DNA of 34,177 bases from Corallococcus sp. (GTDB taxonomy: Bacteria; Bacillota; Clostridia; Christensenellales; CAG-314). The stretch's first letter is position 1; each line of letters opens with the position of its first letter. Positions 1-7,122 of the stretch are shown piece by piece. Under the pieces are notes generated by a model that saw nothing but the letters and a program-made list of their open reading frames with translations, ran no database searches and was not told the origin of the DNA. The DNA lies in assembly GCA_023667435.1 (NCBI GenBank), contig JAMPAB010000012.1, forward strand, positions 1 to 34,177, written 5' to 3'. The position numbers and the translations under genes are program-made.

Positions 1-444
1 GACAACTTCAAGCTTATTTTCCGCGAGCTGTTCAACGGCGGTAACGCGCGTCTGTACGTCGAGAACGATCCGAACAAGGAGTCGTTGAATCAGGGCGTGG
101 AAATCGAAGCGCAACCTCCGGGAAAGAAGTTGCAGAACATTTCTCTGCTGTCGGGCGGCGAGCGTACGATGACTGCGGCGGCAATACTGTTCTCTATACT
201 AAAATTCAATCCGATGCCTTTCTGCGTTCTCGACGAAATCGAGGCGGCTCTTGACGACGCTAATGCGGAAAGAATAGCAAAATATCTGCGTAAATTTTCC
301 GAGTCTACCCAGTTTGTCGTTATTACGCACAAAAAGCCGACTATGGAAAATGCAGACGTGCTGTACGGCGTAACGATGGAAGAAAAAGGCGTTTCTAAGA
401 TTGTGTCGGTCAAATTGACGGAGGCAATCAAGCAGGCGATGTAG
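1..444 (+). CDS. smc: Chromosome segregation protein SMC, C-terminal end (partial)
   Basis: This is the last 147 codons of an SMC ATPase; the frame is open from base 1, so the start lies outside the window. SMC dimers organise and segregate the chromosome together with ScpA and ScpB. The piece is the C-terminal half of the ABC-type head. It shows the signature LSGGE (about 50 codons in), a Walker B strand and D-loop reading PFCVLDEIEAALDD, and the switch histidine in VVITHKKPTME. The Walker A half would lie in the missing N-terminus. The TTG at 85 is an internal leucine and not a start. ftsY follows 64 bases later, the usual Firmicutes order. The family call is very secure. Confidence 0.95.
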   Translation, partial: DNFKLIFRELFNGGNARLYVENDPNKESLNQGVEIEAQPPGKKLQNISLLSGGERTMTAAAILFSILKFNPMPFCVLDEIEAALDDANAERIAKYLRKFSESTQFVVITHKKPTMENADVLYGVTMEEKGVSKIVSVKLTEAIKQAM

Positions 445-508
445 CTTTCTTGTCAAAGCGTAGCGTATTTAAGACAATTATATCAAATAGAGATGACGGT
501 GGTACGGT

Positions 509-1402
509 ATGGGATTTTTTCAGAAAATTATCGACGGTCTGCGTAAAACGAAGCAGCAAATAGGTTTTAAGCTTAACGAGTTGTTTAAACGCGGTATTTT
601 TGACGAGGACTTCTACGACGAGTTGGAATATATTCTGCTTGCAAGCGACGTCGGCGAAGATACGACCGTCGACATTATCGACGAATTACGCGAGCGTATG
701 CGCAAGGACAGCGTTTCCGACGCAAAGAAAGCGAACGAATATCTCAGAGCGGTATTAAGAGATATTTTAGGCGATGAAAAGTTCGAATACGCTTCGCCTT
801 GCGTAATAACTGTGGCAGGCGTTAACGGCGTAGGAAAAACTACAACTATCGGCAAGCTTGCCAATATTTTCGTTAAGCAAGGCAAATCGGTTGTTATAGC
901 TGCTGCCGACACGTTCCGCGCCGCCGCAAGCGAGCAGTTGGAGGTGTGGGCCAATCGCGCGAAGGTTCGTATCATAAAGCACGAAGAGGGCAGCGATCCC
1001 GCAGCCGTAGTTTACGACGCCCTTAAATCCGCAAAGAGCAGGAATACGGACGTCGTGTTGGTAGATACGGCGGGAAGGCTTCATAACAAGAAAAATTTAA
1101 TGGACGAGCTATGCAAAATTAACAGAGTCGTAGACAGAGAATTTCCCGAAGCCGATCGAAAAAATCTTATCGTTTTGGACGCGACTACAGGGCAGAACGC
1201 TATACAGCAGGTTAACATATTCAATGAGGCAATCGATATCGACGGTATCGTTCTCACTAAGCTTGACGGTACTGCAAAAGGCGGCGTCGTCCTTGCAATC
1301 AAGCACGATATGGATATCCCCGTTTACTTTGTCGGCGTAGGCGAAGGAATAGACGATTTACTGGAATTCGACGCGGCAAGTTATGTCGAAGGAATAGTTT
1401 GA
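509..1402 (+). CDS. ftsY: Signal recognition particle receptor FtsY (297 aa)
   Basis: FtsY is the membrane-associated SRP receptor GTPase that pairs with Ffh to deliver ribosomes making membrane proteins. The protein has the helical N domain (about 1-85) and the NG GTPase: P-loop GVNGVGKT at 104-111, DTFRAAA at 134-140, DTAGR at 186-190, TKLDG at 250-254 and the closing GVGEG at 276-280. It lacks the long acidic A domain of the E. coli protein, as is normal in Firmicutes. The ATG at 509 follows a modest GGTGG ribosome binding site. It probably shares a transcript with smc. Its partner ffh, usually very close, lies about 5.7 kb downstream because an accessory cassette separates them. Confidence 0.97.
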   Translation: MGFFQKIIDGLRKTKQQIGFKLNELFKRGIFDEDFYDELEYILLASDVGEDTTVDIIDELRERMRKDSVSDAKKANEYLRAVLRDILGDEKFEYASPCVITVAGVNGVGKTTTIGKLANIFVKQGKSVVIAAADTFRAAASEQLEVWANRAKVRIIKHEEGSDPAAVVYDALKSAKSRNTDVVLVDTAGRLHNKKNLMDELCKINRVVDREFPEADRKNLIVLDATTGQNAIQQVNIFNEAIDIDGIVLTKLDGTAKGGVVLAIKHDMDIPVYFVGVGEGIDDLLEFDAASYVEGIV

Positions 1403-1453
1403 AACTAAGTAAACAAAGCGAAATGTTAATTTAAGCGTAATATTTTAATTGAA

Positions 1454-1490
1454 AACGGTCTATCCTCATTCGATAGACCGTTCGAATTTT
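1454..1490. terminator. Convergent terminator between ftsY and the ABC permease
   Basis: A perfect 11-bp stem (1454-1464 with 1472-1482) and 7-base loop are followed on the plus strand by CGAATTTT. The hairpin sits exactly between the end of ftsY and the stop codon of the minus-strand permease (1489-1491), so it can serve both directions, although neither side has a long T-run. Confidence 0.75.
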
Positions 1491-2640
1491 AAACCGTTTC
1501 CGTCATGACGAGCTTAACCGATACTTTGTTCAGCCGTGAAACATAGTATGTTAAAATTCCCGAATACGACAGTATAAACAGAGCAAGCGTAATAAAGAAT
1601 GCCGATACGTTAAACGTATAATCGGGAACTTCGGCAACGTCTTTGAAAATCAAGTTTATCATCAAAGAAAGCAGGCCGTATTGATATACGGTACCCAGCG
1701 CAAAGCCGAAAACGGCGAACGGAACGAAGCCGACAAATACGGCGACGACGCGTTCTTTTAATGAATACCCTAATGTTTTCATCATAGCTATTGTTTTGGA
1801 ACTGTTTCCAATCAGCGACGACAAAGCCATAAAAGCCGACGTTAACGCTAAGGCCACTCCTATTGCGAATATCAACCACCCTAACGTAGCGCTTGTCAAA
1901 CTTTCCATAGACATACCCATTTGTATCATCGCGGCAAAACAAAAACATGAAAAGGCGACGAAAAATGTGAGCAGTTTGTTTGACGTAACCGTTTTAAAAC
2001 TAATCTCTTTTAATAATGATCCCCTGATCTTGCCGCAGGTTGTCGAATTTCGCGATTTTCTTACGGCTTTCTCCTTTCGGATAACGGCAAGCGTCGGTTT
2101 TTTCAAAACCGTGTACGCGTAAATCGGCGCCACGCACGCGAAAAACAGCGTCGGCATAATTACCAAAAAGAGAAGTAACGGCGCGTGATAGTGTATTTCT
2201 ATCTGCAAACCGTCGATAGCGAGAAAATCGTATATGTAGGGCATAGCAAGGTGGCCGAAACCGTATCCTAACGCGCAACCGACGAACGAGCTTAATCCGA
2301 AAACGGAGAAATTAAACGCAAGTTTATTGGCAGAATAACCTAACGCTTTAAGCGTACCTAGCTCGCTGCTGTGCCCGTCTATATATAATTTAACGTAAAA
2401 AATTACTATAACGCATGCAATCAGAGCGAGTATGCCTCCGGTTATTCCGCAGCACATTTTTGCCATAGCTAATTGCGCTTCGTATAATGGTAGCATTTCG
2501 GTTATGACCTGATCGCGCAGGGGCAGTACGTCTAGGTAGAAATTTAAGAAGAACGTACATACGAAAACTGCGCAAAAGCAAACGATTGTAACGCCTATAA
2601 GCTTAAAGCTGTCTTTTAATGAAATTATCATAGTTACCAT
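1489..2640 (-). CDS. ABC transporter permease with two FtsX-like domains (383 aa)
   Basis: This integral membrane subunit works with the ATPase encoded just upstream on the minus strand. It carries two FtsX-type permease repeats; each shows the family's cytoplasmic motif, ELGTLKALGYS in the first and IAMMKTLGYS in the second, with hydrophobic segments around them (about eight in total including one near residues 10-35). The large extracellular domain that MacB-type permeases carry after the first membrane helix is reduced to roughly 30 residues. The start ATG overlaps the ATPase stop by 7 bases, so translation is coupled; a second ATG three codons later is also possible. With its TetR regulator it resembles drug or peptide export systems, but the substrate cannot be read from the sequence. 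Confidence 0.88.
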   Translation of the reverse strand: MVTMIISLKDSFKLIGVTIVCFCAVFVCTFFLNFYLDVLPLRDQVITEMLPLYEAQLAMAKMCCGITGGILALIACVIVIFYVKLYIDGHSSELGTLKALGYSANKLAFNFSVFGLSSFVGCALGYGFGHLAMPYIYDFLAIDGLQIEIHYHAPLLLFLVIMPTLFFACVAPIYAYTVLKKPTLAVIRKEKAVRKSRNSTTCGKIRGSLLKEISFKTVTSNKLLTFFVAFSCFCFAAMIQMGMSMESLTSATLGWLIFAIGVALALTSAFMALSSLIGNSSKTIAMMKTLGYSLKERVVAVFVGFVPFAVFGFALGTVYQYGLLSLMINLIFKDVAEVPDYTFNVSAFFITLALFILSYSGILTYYVSRLNKVSVKLVMTETV

Positions 2641-3320
2641 CCGATTTCGTAAGCTGTTTTTGGGATTGCGTTGGTATGCTCGTCGATGATTTTTCCGCTG
2701 TTGATTTTTATTACGGTATGAGCCATCTCGGCAATGTTTTGATTGTGCGTAATCATAACCATTGTGAAGCCGTATTTGACTTGCTCGCGGACTATGTAAT
2801 CTAAAACCTGTCGTCCCGTTTGCTCGTCCAGCGCTCCCGTAGGTTCGTCAAGAAACAATAATTTGGGTTTTTTAGCCAATGCGCGGGCGATGCAAACGCG
2901 CTGTTGCTCGCCGCCTGAAAGTTCGGAAGGTTTAGCGCGTAGTTTGTCTTCGAGGTTCATAGCTTCTACAACCTGACTTATGTCGTTGTTTTTTCCTAAG
3001 TTCGCTCCTATTCTTATGTTGTTTTCTAGGTTCAAGTGGGGTAGAAGGTAGTATTGTTGAAATACGTAACCGACGTTGTTTCGTCTGAATTCCGTAAGCT
3101 GCTTTTCGTTCATAGATGACAAATTTTCGCTATTTACAAAAACTTCGCCGCTGTCGGCTTTTTCCAAACCGGAAATAATATTCATGAGCGTCGATTTTCC
3201 CGAGCCTGACGCGCCGAGAATGACGACGAAATCCCCGTCGCAAATTTCCATAGACAAGTTCTTCAAAACTTCCGTTTTTCCGTTATTGTACGTTTTGACG
3301 ACGTTTTTGATTTTAATCAT
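2634..3320 (-). CDS. ABC transporter ATP-binding protein, MacB/LolD type (228 aa)
   Basis: This is the ATPase of the FtsX-type transporter. All nucleotide-binding motifs are intact: Walker A GASGSGKS at 36-43, Q-loop glutamine in VFQQYYLLP (88-89), signature LSGGEQ at 134-139, Walker B LLFLDEP at 154-160 and switch His in ITH (192). The length and the ALDEQTG stretch after Walker B are typical of the MacB/LolD/FtsE group. Its ATG overlaps the tetR stop codon as ATGA, and its end overlaps the permease start, so the three genes form one coupled operon expressed from the promoter in front of tetR. Confidence 0.95.
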   Translation of the reverse strand: MIKIKNVVKTYNNGKTEVLKNLSMEICDGDFVVILGASGSGKSTLMNIISGLEKADSGEVFVNSENLSSMNEKQLTEFRRNNVGYVFQQYYLLPHLNLENNIRIGANLGKNNDISQVVEAMNLEDKLRAKPSELSGGEQQRVCIARALAKKPKLLFLDEPTGALDEQTGRQVLDYIVREQVKYGFTMVMITHNQNIAEMAHTVIKINSGKIIDEHTNAIPKTAYEIGW

Positions 3321-3895
3321 TGCAGTTCTCCTTTTTTTGCGCGTATAAGCAACCCTGTAAAGACCTGCGTGAGCATTTGCGACGCCTCATCGGTTGTGAA
3401 GCTGCACACTTTCGTAGCTATAAGTACCGCTATGCCGTGAGTGTATATCCATATGTGCATATACAGTTTATACGCTAGGTCTTTTTCGATGCCGTAAATG
3501 TTAATAATGGAATTTAAAATCAAATCGTAGTTCGGTTCGATATGTTTCAAAACGGAATCGGCATTCTGTGTTTGCGCGCTTTCGTGCATAAACAGCAGTC
3601 GGAACAGTTTGGAGTGATCGGTTGCAAACCGTATATACGACATTCCCACCCCTTTAAACGGCAGGTCTTCCGTCAAACCCTGCTTGACGTAATTCGTGTA
3701 AATTTCGTCTGCGCGCGCAGTCGTCATCGTTATTACGTCATCCATACATTTAAAAGTCGTAAAGATGGGGCGTGCCGAGCTGCCCAACTCTGCGCCTAAT
3801 CTACGCGCCGTGAGCGCATCGATTCCATCTTGCTCTACAATGTCGATAGCGGTGTCTATAATTTCTTTTTCAGTGAATTTCGCTTTCGGCGGCAT
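3317..3895 (-). CDS. TetR-family transcriptional regulator (192 aa)
   Basis: A TetR repressor with the N-terminal helix-turn-helix in roughly residues 8-50 (EIIDTAIDIVEQDGIDALTA, then RRLGAELG) followed by an all-helical ligand domain of unknown specificity. The family normally represses its own promoter until a small molecule binds. The ATG has a strong ribosome binding site, AGGAGG with five bases of spacing, on the minus strand. It is the first gene of the tetR-ATPase-permease operon and lies directly behind a consensus promoter overlapped by two inverted repeats, so it probably controls itself and the transporter. The ligand is unknown. Confidence 0.92.
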   Translation of the reverse strand: MPPKAKFTEKEIIDTAIDIVEQDGIDALTARRLGAELGSSARPIFTTFKCMDDVITMTTARADEIYTNYVKQGLTEDLPFKGVGMSYIRFATDHSKLFRLLFMHESAQTQNADSVLKHIEPNYDLILNSIINIYGIEKDLAYKLYMHIWIYTHGIAVLIATKVCSFTTDEASQMLTQVFTGLLIRAKKGELQ

Positions 3896-3910
3896 ATTTT
3901 CCTCCTATAA

Positions 3911-3936
3911 AAACAAATGTTTTGCAACACTTGTTT
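3911..3936. promoter_or_regulatory. Putative TetR operator 1 (over the transcription start)
   Basis: A 26-bp imperfect palindrome with 11-bp half sites (AAACAAATGTT and AACACTTGTTT, one mismatch). It covers the expected transcription start of the tetR operon, about 7 bases past the -10 box, where a bound repressor would block initiation. A 12-bp piece, 3916-3927, recurs exactly in inverted orientation at 4003-4014. Repressor binding is inferred from position only. Confidence 0.55.
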
Positions 3937-3939
3937 TAG

Positions 3940-3968
3940 ATTATACATCGCAATTTACAACTTGTCAA
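3940..3968 (-). promoter_or_regulatory. Sigma-A promoter of the tetR-ABC operon
   Basis: On the minus strand TTGACA (3968-3963) and TATAAT (3945-3940) are separated by 17 bases, a perfect consensus. Such a strong promoter in front of a repressor gene fits tight autorepression. Confidence 0.85.
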
Positions 3969-3978
3969 CGATTTGTAA
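3955..3978. promoter_or_regulatory. Putative TetR operator 2 (over the -35 box)
   Basis: A 24-bp imperfect palindrome with TTACAA and TTGTAA ends encloses the -35 hexamer. Its centre lies 43 bp, about four helical turns, from the centre of the palindrome at 3911-3936. ACAA and TTGT are shared, but the inner gap is 12 instead of 14 bases, so equivalence is uncertain. Confidence 0.4.
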
Positions 3979-4012
3979 GAGGGTAGAGCGATTATATACA
4001 AATTGCAAAACA

Positions 4013-4038
4013 TTACATAGCATACAAAACGTATGTAA
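4013..4038. repeat. 26-bp imperfect palindrome upstream of tetR
   Basis: TTACATA (4013-4019) and TATGTAA (4032-4038) are separated by 12 bases. It resembles the palindrome at 3955-3978 in its ends and may be a further regulator site, but it lies about 45 bases upstream of the tetR -35 box. Confidence 0.35.
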
Positions 4039-4351
4039 TTTCCGATGAGATATGACTCGCGAGATTTATAATACTGTTTTTGCTATATCGCGAACAGTTG
4101 CGCCGTATTACGGTTTTCTGAGCAATTTTATCGCGTTCACCGTATTGGAAATTTCAGGCGTATTTTTATGTCGGCAGATTATTCGGTTTCGACTTTGCGG
4201 CAGGATAAGTTCCTTTGTCCGCTGTATCTTCGCTGTCGTCGGCTTTCTTTGTAATAGAAAAGTGATGCGTATAGTGTGCAAATAAATCTTTGAAATTGCT
4301 CTAAAACAGCGATTACGCCTACGACTTACTTTGAAATGCTACGGGTTATTA
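4039..4351. other. Non-coding stretch between tetR and the RyR-like gene
   Basis: No convincing gene was seen. A 77-codon open frame at 4052-4285 has no ribosome binding site or recognisable family. No tRNA, strong terminator or riboswitch-like fold was recognised. Confidence 0.5.
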
Positions 4352-4380
4352 TTGACAAAGGCGTATTTTGACTATATAAT
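4352..4380 (+). promoter_or_regulatory. Consensus sigma-A promoter of the RyR-like membrane protein gene
   Basis: TTGACA (4352-4357), 17-base spacer, TATAAT (4375-4380), a perfect match to consensus. Transcription should start near 4387 and leave a leader of about 115 bases before the ATG at 4502. Confidence 0.85.
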
Positions 4381-4501
4381 ATTTATGTAATAAACTGTTT
4401 CAAGCGCGTATCGTAAGTTTTTTTTCGTGTCGTTCTTTCGAAAATTTTAACTCTGCGCGCAAAGACAATTTATCTTTAACTTAAAATGTGGAAGTGTGCG
4501 A

Positions 4502-6658
4502 ATGTATTTAACGTTGGGAATTATATTTTTGATATTGATTATCGCAGTTGCCGCAGGGGTCTGTTACCTGTTTGCGCGTACATTGATTGTTGACAAAGAG
4601 CTTATTTCCAAAAAGAATCTGTTGTATTTGATTCCGACCTTTTTGACGGTATACTGCTTGCTTCTTGTCGCGTCGGTTTTCAACGGGACGGACATAAACG
4701 TGTTTTACTGCATAAGTTTGGTAAACAGCACCTTTGATTTTTTGGCATTTAAAATCAAACTCGAATTGATAAGCGGTTTGATCGCCGCTTATCCGATTTT
4801 TTACGCCGATTTTCTTTTGGCGGCTATTGTGAGTTATGCGACGATAATTTTAAGCTTTGCAAGTTTATTCGGTCTGCGATTGGGAAATTTTGCGCGCCGA
4901 GCGCGTTTGTTCAAGCGCGATTGCGATATCGTCATAGGATTGTCCGAAAGCTCTCTCAATTATATTAAGAATAACAAAAATACGGTATTGTGGGGAGTAA
5001 ACGTAGGCAAAACCGAATATGACAACCTATTGAGAAACGGAATTACCGTTTTGCGCGCAAAATTAAACGAAAAAGTTTTATTGAAAAATTTGCGCAAGGG
5101 CGAACATCATCTTATAGTTTTTTTCGACGCGCAGTTGCAATATACTTCGCTTATCGACGTTTTTGCCGCCGTCAAGTCGCGCGCCGACAATCAACTCTTT
5201 TTACATATGGAAGTGCAAACGGACGAAATCAAGATCGTTAAAGAAAAGTTTATCTCTAAAGTCGACAATTCGATAAGCGCATATATAACCTGTTTCAATT
5301 ACTACGAACTGTTGGCCCGTCGATTTGTGTACGACTATCCTATAAGCAGATATATTCCGCGCAGTTTTTACGAGCAGAATTTTGCTTTAAAAAGCGACAA
5401 AGATATCAACGTAGTATTCGTCGGTTTCGGCAAAGCAAACTACAGACTTTTCTGTATGTCTGCGATGCAATTTCAATTTGTCGAAAACGTCGGCGGAAAA
5501 CTGCGTTCGAAACCCGTTCACTACCGTATATTCGACTGCAACGAGCAAGCGTTGCATAACGAATATTTTTCAAGATTTTTGTACGAATTCGACGAGGTAT
5601 TTAAAAATGCCGATTTTCCTAAGCCGGAAATTGTCTGCGATCTGCAAACTCCCGAGAAACTGGACGTCAATTCGGTAGAGGTGAAGGAAAGATTCAGAAA
5701 ACTTGTCAATGAAAATTCTTATACTTACTTTGTCGTTTCCCTCGACGACGATTACGTTGATTCGGCATATGCACAAACTATTAAGCGTTTGCTTGTTGAT
5801 GAGACCAACTATCAGATATTTGTCAGAACTAAGCGCGACGGCAAAAAACTTAACGATTCGCGCGACGGCATAATTTACTTCGGAGACATATCCGAGCTGT
5901 ATTCGCGCGATTCGATAGTTAACGAAGATTTGACGGAACTTGCAATGCGTATAAATCTCATGTACAGCAATACCTCGCAAGCCGCCGAATGGCTAAAAGA
6001 GGCAGACACTCCCGAAGAAAAAAGCCGTATATTAACCCAAAAGCTCCAAAACAGAGAAAACAGAATAGTTATGTTGGAAGAATGGGGTAAGCATAAGGTA
6101 ATCGAACAGTTTTCCAATCTTTATCACGCGCTTAACATTCAGTTCAAGTTGGGAATGATGGGACTTAAAGCAGTTAAGGCGGACGATAGCGAGTGCGAAG
6201 CGGTAAGCGCTCGGGCGTACGGTGAAAAATACGTTAATCCTTGTATGACTGACGGCTACAACAGTTATTCGTTTTATTTCAAGACCTATTCGAGTAACGT
6301 CCTTGCATATGAGGAACATTCCAGATGGAACGCTTTCTACATTCTTTCCGATTATACTCAAATGAGCAAGAAAGAAATTCTCGCGCGAAAAAATATCGAC
6401 GGAAACGGCGCCGTAACCTATACTCATAAGGACGCCGAACTCAAACGTCATGCCTGTCTGACTACTTACGAAGGTTTGGACGAATTGATTAGGTTTAAAT
6501 ACGAGCATATGTATCCCGACAGTTTTGCGAAAGGCAAATTATCCGACGACGACGCTAAATTGCTGGCATTAGGCGCGATTTACCGTTACGATTATATGAG
6601 TTTGGATTCGTTATACGAAGAACTCGTAACGTTGGGTTTTAAAATTACTCAAGCGTAG
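4502..6658 (+). CDS. Membrane protein with two Rossmann-like segments and a C-terminal RyR-like domain (718 aa)
   Basis: No close family is recognised with certainty. The N-terminus is membrane-embedded (hydrophobic at about 3-26, 40-60 and 88-126) and is followed by basic residues, so the rest should be cytoplasmic. Residues 141-260 (CDIVIGLSES...) and 302-470 (INVVFVGFGKANYRLF...) each look like Rossmann folds of the TrkA-N/RCK kind. The C-terminus matches the ryanodine-receptor repeat (RyR, Pfam PF02026) in several places: EEHSRW at 604-609, H650 with TTYEGLDEL, and YDYMSLDSLYEELVTLGF at 696-713. Prokaryotic RyR domains fused to TrkA-N are thought to sense a small, perhaps nucleotide-derived, ligand; that function is inference here. 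I chose ATG 4502 over GTG 4496 because GGAAG at 4490-4494 is 7 bases away. The gene is monocistronic with its own promoter and terminator. Confidence 0.8.
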   Translation: MYLTLGIIFLILIIAVAAGVCYLFARTLIVDKELISKKNLLYLIPTFLTVYCLLLVASVFNGTDINVFYCISLVNSTFDFLAFKIKLELISGLIAAYPIFYADFLLAAIVSYATIILSFASLFGLRLGNFARRARLFKRDCDIVIGLSESSLNYIKNNKNTVLWGVNVGKTEYDNLLRNGITVLRAKLNEKVLLKNLRKGEHHLIVFFDAQLQYTSLIDVFAAVKSRADNQLFLHMEVQTDEIKIVKEKFISKVDNSISAYITCFNYYELLARRFVYDYPISRYIPRSFYEQNFALKSDKDINVVFVGFGKANYRLFCMSAMQFQFVENVGGKLRSKPVHYRIFDCNEQALHNEYFSRFLYEFDEVFKNADFPKPEIVCDLQTPEKLDVNSVEVKERFRKLVNENSYTYFVVSLDDDYVDSAYAQTIKRLLVDETNYQIFVRTKRDGKKLNDSRDGIIYFGDISELYSRDSIVNEDLTELAMRINLMYSNTSQAAEWLKEADTPEEKSRILTQKLQNRENRIVMLEEWGKHKVIEQFSNLYHALNIQFKLGMMGLKAVKADDSECEAVSARAYGEKYVNPCMTDGYNSYSFYFKTYSSNVLAYEEHSRWNAFYILSDYTQMSKKEILARKNIDGNGAVTYTHKDAELKRHACLTTYEGLDELIRFKYEHMYPDSFAKGKLSDDDAKLLALGAIYRYDYMSLDSLYEELVTLGFKITQA

Positions 6659-6677
6659 CGCGTAAATATCGCTACGC
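6653..6677 (+). repeat. Small hairpin at the end of the RyR-like gene
   Basis: GCGTAGCG (6653-6660) pairs perfectly with CGCTACGC (6670-6677); the stop codon lies in the left arm. No T-run follows. It may protect the mRNA end, since a real terminator follows at 6708. Confidence 0.5.
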
Positions 6678-6707
6678 AGAAAATCCGTGTTCGGTAACAA
6701 ATTAACG

Positions 6708-6744
6708 ATAAGTTTGACATTTTATTTGTCAAACTTATTTTTTT
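6708..6744 (+). terminator. Strong intrinsic terminator of the RyR-like gene
   Basis: A perfect 12-bp stem (6708-6719 with 6727-6738), 7-base loop and a run of seven T (6738-6744). It ends the accessory cassette; the ylxM promoter starts three bases later. Confidence 0.9.
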
Positions 6745-6746
6745 GC

Positions 6747-6775
6747 TTGACAGTTTGTTCGATATCCTGTAAAAT
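6747..6775 (+). promoter_or_regulatory. Sigma-A promoter of the ylxM-ffh operon
   Basis: TTGACA (6747-6752), 17-base spacer, TAAAAT (6770-6775). The predicted start near 6782 makes the transcript begin with the hairpin at 6781-6804. Confidence 0.8.
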
Positions 6776-6780
6776 AGTAT

Positions 6781-6804
6781 CTGTAAAGTAATTTTGCTTT
6801 ACAG
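6781..6804 (+). promoter_or_regulatory. 5'-terminal hairpin just before the ylxM ribosome binding site
   Basis: CTGTAAAG (6781-6788) pairs perfectly with CTTTACAG (6797-6804). The hairpin would form at the extreme 5' end of the mRNA, two bases before AGAGG (6806-6810). It could stabilise the transcript or modulate initiation. Confidence 0.5.
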
Positions 6805-6815
6805 TAGAGGTAGAT

Positions 6816-7118
6816 ATGGCGCTTAACAAACTTCAGCTGTCCGAATTGCTTTCCGTGTACGGAGCGATGCTTACGGAAAAACAACGGGAGGCCGTATCTA
6901 TGTACTGCGACTGCGATTGCTCGCTCGGGGAAATTGCCGACGAGTTGGGCATAACCCGTCAAGGGGTTCGCGATGCCGTCGTCAAAGCGGAAGCTGCGCT
7001 TGTAAAGTTAGAAGCCGCTTTGCACTTGCGAGATTTTTATCGGGACGTCAACGCCGCTATTAACGGCGACGACGGCGCTTTGAAAGAAATCGTAAAACAA
7101 TTCGTATCAAAGGAGTAG
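6816..7118 (+). CDS. ylxM: YlxM-like putative DNA-binding protein of the SRP operon (100 aa)
   Basis: YlxM (UPF0122) is a small helix-turn-helix protein encoded directly before ffh in Firmicutes and linked to SRP function or its expression. Length and sequence fit: the stretch LTEKQREAVSMYCDCDCSLG, followed by EIADELGITRQGVRDAV, resembles a sigma-factor region-4 helix-turn-helix at about residues 20-55. The ATG at 6816 has AGAGG five bases upstream. The gene ends inside the ffh ribosome binding site region: its TAG is at 7116-7118 and ffh starts at 7123, so the two are probably coupled. It is the first gene of the operon, right behind a strong promoter. The exact role of the family is poorly known. 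Confidence 0.9.
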   Translation: MALNKLQLSELLSVYGAMLTEKQREAVSMYCDCDCSLGEIADELGITRQGVRDAVVKAEAALVKLEAALHLRDFYRDVNAAINGDDGALKEIVKQFVSKE

Positions 7119-7122
7119 AACT

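Noticed and set aside
4052..4285. 77-codon open frame upstream of the RyR-like gene
   Set aside because: No ribosome binding site, no recognisable family, and a composition that looks like translated AT-rich spacer. It is more likely chance.
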